Source: Bacteroidales bacterium (lineage in GTDB: Bacteria; Bacteroidota; Bacteroidia; Bacteroidales; UBA12077). From it: a stretch of 12,554 nt of DNA. The notes beneath the pieces were generated by a model. The model saw only the letters and a list, made by a program, of their open reading frames with translations. It did not search any database and was not told the DNA's origin. Where the stretch lies: the NCBI GenBank assembly GCA_030156305.1, contig JASGMZ010000067.1, positions 1 to 12,554 on the forward strand, read 5' to 3'. How positions within the stretch are numbered: the stretch's first letter is position 1; the number at the start of each line of letters is the position of its first letter. The translations under genes and the position numbers were made by a program. Of the stretch, positions 6,806-12,554 are shown one piece after another.

Positions 6806-6818
6806 GTTTTATTAAAAC
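6806..6818. promoter_or_regulatory. Candidate operator at the operon start site
   Basis: GTTTTA, a central T, then TAAAAC form a perfect 13-bp palindrome directly after the -10, over the expected transcription start, where a repressor would block initiation. No regulator gene is in the window, and AT-rich palindromes occur by chance, so this is tentative. Confidence 0.3.
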
Positions 6819-6853
6819 AATGTTTACTTAACGCTAATAGAAAGGAGTTGTAT

Positions 6854-7930
6854 ATGCAAAAAATCGAGCTGATTTCTATCGACAAGGCCTATGAAGTGGG
6901 CAATCCCATTATTGAAAATTTAAATTTAAACATTGATGATGGCAGTTTTACGGTGCTACTTGGTCCGTCTGGATGTGGCAAATCCACCATTCTTCGCATG
7001 ATCGCGGGCCTCGAAAAAGAAACGGGAGGCGAAATTTTTATCGGTGGCAAAACCATGCAAAATGTCGAACCGGGTGATAGAGACATCGCAATGGTGTTTC
7101 AAAACTATGCACTGTACCCCACGATGACGGTTAGAGGCAATATTGAATTTGGACTGGAAAACAACAAAATTCCAAAAGATGAGCGCAACACACGCATCCA
7201 TGAAATCTGCGACATGATCGGTATAACGGAGTACCTAAATCGCAAGCCCCAATCTTTATCAGGTGGCCAAAGGCAGCGCGTGGCACTGGCGAGAGCTATG
7301 GTTAAAAAACCATCGGTATTTTTAATGGACGAACCACTTTCCAATTTAGATGCCAAACTTAGAAGTCAAATTCGCACAGAACTCATTGAACTTTACCATA
7401 ACCTAAAAACCACATTTGTCTACGTGACGCATGATCAGGTAGAAGCGATGTCTATGGGGACACATATTATCCTTCTTAATAAGGGTGAAATCATGCAACA
7501 GGGAAGTCCAATTGAGATTTACAACAATCCACAAAATATTTTCACGGCACAGTTCATCGGAACACCGCCGATGAATATTCTAAAAATGAGTGATATCAAT
7601 AATTTCAAAAGGGTTGATGACGACGTAGCCTATGTCGGATTTCGGCCTGAGCATGTACAAATTGCGCCTAAAAATTTAAGCAATATGTTTGCAGGAAGTG
7701 TTTTAAGACTCACGGGTAAAATTGTGACACACGAAGTTCTGGGTTCAGAAATTCTTTACAAAGTGGAAACGCCAAGTGGTGTCATTCTTTTGAAAATATT
7801 TGATCTGAGTCAGATTTTTGAAGGTGAGATATCAGTCGTTATTCCTGAAAAAAATCTTTGCTATTTTGATCATAACGAAAACAGGATAATTCCAAGGGAG
7901 ATAGCGGATGGCAAACAACTATGTATCTGA
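6854..7930 (+). CDS. ugpC: ABC transporter ATPase, UgpC/MalK/MsmX type
   Basis: A 358-residue ATPase that drives import through the two permeases encoded next to it. Visible motifs: Walker A GPSGCGKST (37-45), Q-loop Q83, signature LSGGQ (135-139), Walker B VFLMDE (155-160), D-loop SNLD, switch histidine H193 in VTHDQ, and a C-terminal TOBE-like domain with YVGFRPEHV. Length and layout are those of the carbohydrate-uptake (CUT1) ATPases; some family members serve several transporters. The ATG at 6854 is chosen because AAAGGAG (6841-6847) lies 6 bases ahead; the in-frame TTG at 6848 abuts that ribosome binding site and cannot be the start. The 3' end overlaps the next gene by 23 bases. The symbol is a family label and does not prove glycerol-3-phosphate as substrate. 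Confidence 0.93.
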   Translation: MQKIELISIDKAYEVGNPIIENLNLNIDDGSFTVLLGPSGCGKSTILRMIAGLEKETGGEIFIGGKTMQNVEPGDRDIAMVFQNYALYPTMTVRGNIEFGLENNKIPKDERNTRIHEICDMIGITEYLNRKPQSLSGGQRQRVALARAMVKKPSVFLMDEPLSNLDAKLRSQIRTELIELYHNLKTTFVYVTHDQVEAMSMGTHIILLNKGEIMQQGSPIEIYNNPQNIFTAQFIGTPPMNILKMSDINNFKRVDDDVAYVGFRPEHVQIAPKNLSNMFAGSVLRLTGKIVTHEVLGSEILYKVETPSGVILLKIFDLSQIFEGEISVVIPEKNLCYFDHNENRIIPREIADGKQLCI

Positions 7931-8855
7931 CAGGCGATCTCAGTCAATTGAAAGCCGTGCTCTAAAAGTCAATACACGTGGAGAGACACTTAAAATAATA
8001 GGAAAGAAAGCCCTTCCATATGGTCTTGTTGCACCATCATTGGTTGTCTTTATCGTTTTTATGATTTATCCAATGATCTACATGATTTATTTGAGCTTTC
8101 ATAAATGGAATATGCTCAGTGATAAAACGTTTATTGGATTTTCAAATTATACAAAGCTTTTTTCGGATCCTAGTTTTCTAGAAGTAGTAATGACAACGGT
8201 AAAATTTATGGTCGGAACGGTAAGTGTGTCCGTTATTCTCGCGCTTATTCTTGCACTTTATTTAAAAGAAAATACAGCGATTAATAAATTTTTACAAAGC
8301 GTGATCTTCGCTCCTTATATTGTTTCGCTCGTTTCGATTTCATTTATTTTCATGTGGATGATGGACAGTGACCTTGGGTTATTTAACTACGCACTAAATC
8401 TGCTCCATCTTCCGACCGTTCGGTGGCTAGAAAATCCAAACGTTGCCATATATTCTCTCGTTCTTGTGAACGTATGGAAAGGCGTTGGCTATTATACGCT
8501 CATATTCATTTCGGCATTTCAAAGCATTCCGCCTTATTTGTATGAAGCGGCAAAACTGGATAACGCGAGTAAGACGAAAACGTTTTTCAAAATTACACTC
8601 CCCATGATCTCACCGACACTTTTTTTTATCACATTAACGGGAATCATTGGGGGACTCAAAGTTTTTGAAACCATTAATATCATGACCGCGGGTGCAAATG
8701 GCACGAATACTCTGGTTTATAATCTTTACCAATATGGCTTTCAATTTCACAAAATTGGCTATGCTTCAGCCATGGGCGTCATTTTGATGGTGATTATCGG
8801 GATTTTGACACTGTTTTATTTTAATACACTCAGCAAAAGAGTTCACTACAGATAG
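7908..8855 (+). CDS. ABC transporter permease, MalF/UgpA type
   Basis: A 315-residue inner-membrane permease. After a charged cytoplasmic N-terminus of about 35 residues, the first membrane segment begins near LVAPSLVVFIVFMIY (40-54), followed by further hydrophobic segments, six in all as usual. The coupling loop that docks on the ATPase is clear: EAAKLDNAS (213-221) leading to KITLP (232 is the Pro), although the usual DGA is DNA here. FIGFSNYTKLFSDPSF is the typical periplasmic loop of the MalF/UgpA branch. AAGGGAG (7894-7900) lies 7 bases before the ATG. The start is inside the ATPase gene, so the two are translationally coupled. Confidence 0.93.
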   Translation: MANNYVSDRRSQSIESRALKVNTRGETLKIIGKKALPYGLVAPSLVVFIVFMIYPMIYMIYLSFHKWNMLSDKTFIGFSNYTKLFSDPSFLEVVMTTVKFMVGTVSVSVILALILALYLKENTAINKFLQSVIFAPYIVSLVSISFIFMWMMDSDLGLFNYALNLLHLPTVRWLENPNVAIYSLVLVNVWKGVGYYTLIFISAFQSIPPYLYEAAKLDNASKTKTFFKITLPMISPTLFFITLTGIIGGLKVFETINIMTAGANGTNTLVYNLYQYGFQFHKIGYASAMGVILMVIIGILTLFYFNTLSKRVHYR

Positions 8856-8866
8856 GAGGAAGCACA

Positions 8867-9694
8867 ATGAATCAGTCTAGTAAGCTAAAAACTGTCTTAA
8901 AGTGGATTTTGAACATCCTGATTTTTCTCATCTTTTTTGTGCCATTTTATTGGATGCTTTTGACGAGTATCAAATCACTTGGGGAAACGTTGCAATTTCC
9001 ACCTACTTTTTTAGTAAAAACACCCCATTTTGAAAATTTCAAAAATGCGTTTGAGGCAATTCCGTTTTTAAAATTTACGGTGAATAGCATCGTCGTGGCA
9101 CTTGGAACCCTATTTTTTCAGTTTATCACAGTCGTTCCAGCGGCCTATGCCTATGCACGTTACAAATTTAAATTTAAGAGTATTTTTTTTGGGGCAACCC
9201 TAGCAACGATGATGATTCCAGCACAACTTATTTTCCTGCCTGTTTTTCTACTCTTTAGCAAGTGGGGAATGATTAATACGTACTGGTCATTAATTCTTCC
9301 CTATGCGTCAAGTGCTTTTGGCATTTTTATGCTAAGACAGACATTTATGCAAGTTCCAGAAGAATTGATTGAGGCGGCGCGCCTTGATAAAAGCAGTGAA
9401 TTTCAAATTGTGACTAAAATTATGCTCCCCATCGCAAAACCGACCCTCGTCACACTGGCCCTCCTTACGTTTATCGAGACGTGGAACAATTATTTTTGGC
9501 CACTTGTAATGACGACAAATGACACTGTAAGAACTTTACCTCTTGGAATTGCTTCACTGCGTATGGTAGAAAGTGGTATCAACTATCATACCGTTATGGC
9601 GGGAAATGTCATTTTGATTATTCCGATTTTAATCGCGTATTTCTTTGCACAGCGCCATATAATTGAGGCGTTTACCTATATGGGAGAAAAATGA
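8867..9694 (+). CDS. ABC transporter permease, MalG/UgpE type
   Basis: The 275-residue partner permease, which should form a heterodimer with the preceding one. It starts with the usual membrane segment (ILIFLIFFVPFYWMLLTSIK), carries the ATPase-docking loop EAARLDKSS (169-177) leading to IMLPIAKPTL, and then TFIETWNNYFWPLV, a hallmark of the MalG branch; six membrane segments are expected. AGGAGG (8854-8859) overlaps the stop of the first permease and lies 7 bases before the ATG, so the genes are only 11 bases apart. Length is normal for the family and no key feature is missing. Confidence 0.93.
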   Translation: MNQSSKLKTVLKWILNILIFLIFFVPFYWMLLTSIKSLGETLQFPPTFLVKTPHFENFKNAFEAIPFLKFTVNSIVVALGTLFFQFITVVPAAYAYARYKFKFKSIFFGATLATMMIPAQLIFLPVFLLFSKWGMINTYWSLILPYASSAFGIFMLRQTFMQVPEELIEAARLDKSSEFQIVTKIMLPIAKPTLVTLALLTFIETWNNYFWPLVMTTNDTVRTLPLGIASLRMVESGINYHTVMAGNVILIIPILIAYFFAQRHIIEAFTYMGEK

Positions 9695-9724
9695 CCCCAT
9701 TAATTCATTTAAAGGAGACGGACT

Positions 9725-11053
9725 ATGAACATTCAATTTAAAAAGACAATCAGTGCACTGCTTATAATGACCACAATGCTCCTTGGTATAACGGGATGTG
9801 GCGCAAGTAGTGATGCAAGTAGTGAGGTAAGTGCTAACACGAATACAACAGCATCCAAGGATAACGCAGTGACTGAAATTACGTATTGGTATGCGTGGAC
9901 AGACAAAATACAACAAAACAACATTGACTTAACCGATGAATTTAATCAAACGGTGGGGAAAGAAAAAGGCATTCACGTGACGGCAGAATATCAAGGGACT
10001 TACGATGATGTACATCAAAAATTACAAGCGGCCTACATCGCTGGCGAAGCGCCAAATGTAGCCGTTATGGAAATTGCATCTATTAAAACATTTGCGATGA
10101 ACGGCGTGTTAGAACCACTCGACCCTTATATTAAAGCTTCAAATGTGGACATGAGCGATTTTCAACAAGGTTTAATGCAAAATTCCTATTATGATGATGT
10201 ATGTTATGGGCTTCCTTACCTAAGAAGTACCCCCATCATGTATATGAATACGACACTTCTTAAAGAAGCAGGACTCGATACAAGTGGTCCGAAAACGTGG
10301 GACGAACTCGCTGAGTATGCTAAAACGGTGCACGATAAAACCGGAAAATACGGCATTTCACAGTACAGTTATATTTGGACATTTGAAGCCTTTATGCTTG
10401 AACATGGCTCTAGCATTTTAGACGATACTGAAACAGCGACCAATATAAACTCAGATGCTGCAAAAGAAATTATCAATTTTTATAAAGCGCTTAAAGCGGA
10501 CGGCGTCTCACATCAACTCTCTTCTGGTGAAAGTGACAAACTTAAAGCCGATGTCATGAATCAAGATACGGCAATCTGGTTCAGCTCAACAGGCAATTTA
10601 ACTAACAATCTTCAAATTGCGAAAGACAATGAATTTGAGATTGAAATGGCGTTTATTCCCATGGCAAAGTCTTACGGCGTTCCAACAGGTGGATGTAATC
10701 TCATTGTGACAAATAGTGGCACAGAAAAGGAAAAACAAGCCGCTTGGGAGTATGTCAACTGGATGACTTCAACAGAACAGACGATTAAAGCCAGCAAAAA
10801 TACCGGCTATTTACCAACGCGCACAAGTGCAAAAGACTCCGATGCAATGAATGCACTCTATAAAGAAATTCCACAGTATAAAGTGGCACTCGATCAGCTA
10901 GAGTATAGTACAGGTCGTCCGATGAATCCAGGGTATGCAGAAGCTTCAAAGATGATCGTGGATGCACTGGATGCCGTCTGGATCAATGATGCAAATGTGG
11001 ACACGACACTAGAAAATCTGGAAAAACAAGTCAATGCTGTGTTAAACGAATAA
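9725..11053 (+). CDS. Solute-binding lipoprotein of the ABC importer (family 1)
   Basis: This is a 442-residue extracellular binding protein that hands substrate to the two permeases. It has a basic start (FKK), a hydrophobic core and lipobox I-T-G-C with the lipidated cysteine at 25, then a Ser/Ala/Asn/Thr-rich linker to about residue 48. The mature part begins ITYWYAWTD, the typical first strand of family 1 sugar/glycerophosphate binding proteins, and has the usual GEAPNVAVMEIASIKTF and LPYLRSTPIMYMNTTLLKEAGLD blocks and the late YVNWMTSTEQ helix. Length is normal. AAAGGAG (9711-9717) precedes the ATG. The ligand is not readable from the sequence; the phosphodiesterase next door suggests a phosphoester-containing compound. 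Confidence 0.92.
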   Translation: MNIQFKKTISALLIMTTMLLGITGCGASSDASSEVSANTNTTASKDNAVTEITYWYAWTDKIQQNNIDLTDEFNQTVGKEKGIHVTAEYQGTYDDVHQKLQAAYIAGEAPNVAVMEIASIKTFAMNGVLEPLDPYIKASNVDMSDFQQGLMQNSYYDDVCYGLPYLRSTPIMYMNTTLLKEAGLDTSGPKTWDELAEYAKTVHDKTGKYGISQYSYIWTFEAFMLEHGSSILDDTETATNINSDAAKEIINFYKALKADGVSHQLSSGESDKLKADVMNQDTAIWFSSTGNLTNNLQIAKDNEFEIEMAFIPMAKSYGVPTGGCNLIVTNSGTEKEKQAAWEYVNWMTSTEQTIKASKNTGYLPTRTSAKDSDAMNALYKEIPQYKVALDQLEYSTGRPMNPGYAEASKMIVDALDAVWINDANVDTTLENLEKQVNAVLNE

Positions 11054-11090
11054 AGGCTCCCCTACAAACTTATAAGAAAGGCATAAAAAT

Positions 11091-12392
11091 ATGAGGCATA
11101 AATTAATCGTCATTTCTTTGGATTCTCTTCAAACGACAGATTTGAGGTATCTTAAAACGAAACCTAATTTTTCAAAAATTTTAGAAAAAGGCGCAGTCGT
11201 TCAAAATGTAAGAGAAATATATCCAACACTCACATACCCCATTCACACGTCAATCATTACAGGCGTTCACCCAAATAAGCACGGGATCACTCATAACCAA
11301 ATGCCCTCGATTGAACCCGAAAATCCAAACTGGAGCATTATGGGGTCTGATTGGTACTGGTACAGCGATTATATAAAAGTACCCACATTGATGGATGTAG
11401 CAAATGAGGCATCATTGGTGACTGCCTCTGTCATGTGGCCAGTCATGGCGGGTAAAAAGCCGACGCACAATTTAGCGGAAATTTGGCCGAACAGACATGA
11501 ACCGATGAAAACCACTTTTGAACGCGCCTGTACCGAAGAGGTCATGGCACTGTATTATGACAAATACTTCGGAACTTTTAACTGGACAGAGAAAATCGAT
11601 GCCGATAGCTATGCGATTCCTATCGCAGTGGACATGATACAGCGCTTTAATCCAGATTTGATGTTAATTCATTCTGTTTGTCTAGACCATGAAAGACATG
11701 TCAGTGGCGTAGAAGGCCCCAAAATTGACGCATGTCTCAATCGAATCGACGACATTGTTGGAGAAATAATAGAGGCATCTCAAATGGCGGGAAGTTTTGA
11801 TCAAACAAACTTTGTCTTATTGGGCGACCATGGTCAACTCACGATACAAAAAGTTTTTTTACTCAATGTGCTATTAAAAGAAAAAGGACTGATTCAAACG
11901 GGTGCAGATGGAAAGGTGACGCGTTATGATGCTTACAGCTTTTCTGCAGGCTTTTCAACGCATATTATACTAAACAATCCTGAAGATGAAGTGATGAAAG
12001 AAAAAGTTTACAGTGTCCTTTTGGAAATTCAGAGGGATTATGAGCCCTACATTGGTCGTATTTTTAATGAATGTGAAGTGGATGTAGAGGAAGGGCTATC
12101 TGGTGATTTTTCTTTCGTCATCGAAAGTGGCGACGGGGTCATCTTTGATAACGAACTCGGAGACTGCGCGATACTAGAGGTTAAAATAGCAAACAATGAG
12201 GTGTATAAAGGCATGCATGGCCACCATCCATCCAAAGGACACAAACCACCTTTTATCGCATTCGGCCCCGATGTCAAATCGGATGTGGTGATCAATAGTG
12301 GTGATCTATTGGATATTTGTCCAACACTTGTGAAATTACTGGATGTCCAAATGGACAATTTAGAGGGAAATCCCTTTTTAATATTTAAGTAA
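11091..12392 (+). CDS. Cytoplasmic nucleotide pyrophosphatase/phosphodiesterase-like enzyme (alkaline phosphatase superfamily)
   Basis: A 433-residue metal-dependent phosphoester hydrolase of the type I phosphodiesterase/NPP family. Residues expected for its two-zinc site are visible: D11 (VISLDS), nucleophile T48 in PTLTYPIHTS followed by ITGVHPNKHG, D199 and H203 (DHERH), D246-H247 (LGDHGQ), and H376 in GMHGHHP ahead of the usual FIAFGP end. No signal peptide or membrane segment is seen, so it should act in the cytosol, unlike the secreted NPPs. It is the last gene of the transport operon, 37 bases after the binding protein, with AAGAAAGG (11074-11081) ahead of the ATG. It likely cleaves an imported phosphodiester or phosphomonoester (glycerophosphodiester, nucleotide or sugar phosphate); which one cannot be told. 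Confidence 0.88.
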   Translation: MRHKLIVISLDSLQTTDLRYLKTKPNFSKILEKGAVVQNVREIYPTLTYPIHTSIITGVHPNKHGITHNQMPSIEPENPNWSIMGSDWYWYSDYIKVPTLMDVANEASLVTASVMWPVMAGKKPTHNLAEIWPNRHEPMKTTFERACTEEVMALYYDKYFGTFNWTEKIDADSYAIPIAVDMIQRFNPDLMLIHSVCLDHERHVSGVEGPKIDACLNRIDDIVGEIIEASQMAGSFDQTNFVLLGDHGQLTIQKVFLLNVLLKEKGLIQTGADGKVTRYDAYSFSAGFSTHIILNNPEDEVMKEKVYSVLLEIQRDYEPYIGRIFNECEVDVEEGLSGDFSFVIESGDGVIFDNELGDCAILEVKIANNEVYKGMHGHHPSKGHKPPFIAFGPDVKSDVVINSGDLLDICPTLVKLLDVQMDNLEGNPFLIFK

Positions 12393-12415
12393 AGAGCCAG
12401 CAAATGAATCAAGAT

Positions 12416-12459
12416 AGGGTATGATCGTCCATTAAACGATGTTCATACCCTTTAATTTT
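12416..12459 (+). terminator. Intrinsic terminator of the transport operon
   Basis: AGGGTATGA (12416-12424) pairs perfectly with TCATACCCT (12443-12451), and an inner ATCGT/ACGAT (12424-12428 with 12436-12440) extends the stem. A T-rich run TTTAATTTT ends it. It lies 24 bases after the phosphodiesterase stop. Confidence 0.85.
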
Positions 12460-12477
12460 GGCTCAAAGTCAAATGTT

Positions 12478-12517
12478 GGGGTGACGATTGATAAAATCGT
12501 TGCCCTTACTTATTTTT
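12478..12517 (+). terminator. Second terminator-like hairpin
   Basis: ACGATT (12484-12489) pairs with AATCGT (12495-12500) around GATAA. The stem extends outward through GGGGTG and TGCCCT using G-U pairs, and ATTTTT (12512-12517) follows. It is either a back-up to the terminator before it or belongs to a unit whose context lies outside the window. Confidence 0.5.
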
Positions 12518-12554
12518 AAGGACTTTCTATTGAACTTTAAAATATGACTTATGA

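Larger units (their letters stand above)
6481..6853. other. Gene-free region between the array and the transport operon
   Basis: No credible coding sequence is seen on either strand. It contains two nested short inverted repeats (TGACCC 6484-6489 with GGGTCA 6553-6558; inside it TGGCAC 6499-6504 with GTGCCA 6524-6529), a strong terminator (6623-6650), an operator-like dyad GTAAC-TT-GTTAC (6689-6700), and the operon promoter with a 13-bp palindrome. The block 6484-6560 could be a small structured RNA or the worn end of an insertion sequence; neither can be shown here. Confidence 0.5.

Noticed and set aside
6848..6853. TTG start two codons before the ATPase ATG
   Set aside because: It directly follows the AAAGGAG ribosome binding site, leaving no spacing; the ATG at 6854 has a normal 6-base gap.

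Overview
The window looks like an AT-rich Gram-positive (Bacillota, probably Clostridia) chromosome. Every well-formed gene has a strong AGGAGG-type ribosome binding site, both lipoproteins carry ITGC/LTGC lipoboxes, and the transport operon is of the ugp/msm type common in Clostridia. The genus cannot be told from the sequence.

Layout. Positions 1-660 are a graveyard of small broken genes: a frameshifted membrane peptide on the minus strand (74-210), a possible sigma-factor fragment (275-472), and a fragment resembling the DUF5412 family with an internal frame break (474-640). A small lipoprotein follows (671-1348). The centre is a complete stand-alone type VI CRISPR-Cas locus: one 1249-residue Cas13 (1418-5167) with exactly two R-x4-H HEPN motifs (R361/H366 and R912/H917), a leader of about 180 bp with its own extended -10 promoter and an unusual dyad element, and an array of 17 repeats (30 bp, hairpin-forming, the last one truncated) and 16 spacers of 35-37 bp (5351-6424), all on the plus strand. 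No cas1, cas2 or other cas gene is present. A gene-free stretch (6425-6853) holds hairpins and a strong intrinsic terminator. The right half (6854-12392) is a tight five-gene operon: ABC ATPase (UgpC/MsmX type), two MalF/MalG-type permeases, a solute-binding lipoprotein and a cytoplasmic NPP-type phosphodiesterase/phosphatase, closed by a terminator at 12416-12459.

How it works together. Cas13 should bind crRNAs cut from the array and use its two HEPN sites as an RNA-guided RNase. The spacers are mostly pyrimidine-rich on the transcribed strand, and the complement of spacer 5 looks like a ribosome binding site plus start codon of a gene; both fit crRNAs antisense to mRNA. The nuclease most resembles type VI-A (Cas13a) from its HEPN motifs, repeat geometry and size. 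Its layout is odd: about 110 residues fewer before HEPN1 and about 225 more after HEPN2 than Leptotrichia buccalis Cas13a, so a divergent VI-A branch or a new subtype is possible. The downstream operon is ordinary metabolism: uptake of a sugar- or phosphodiester-like compound, with intracellular phosphoester cleavage the likely next step.
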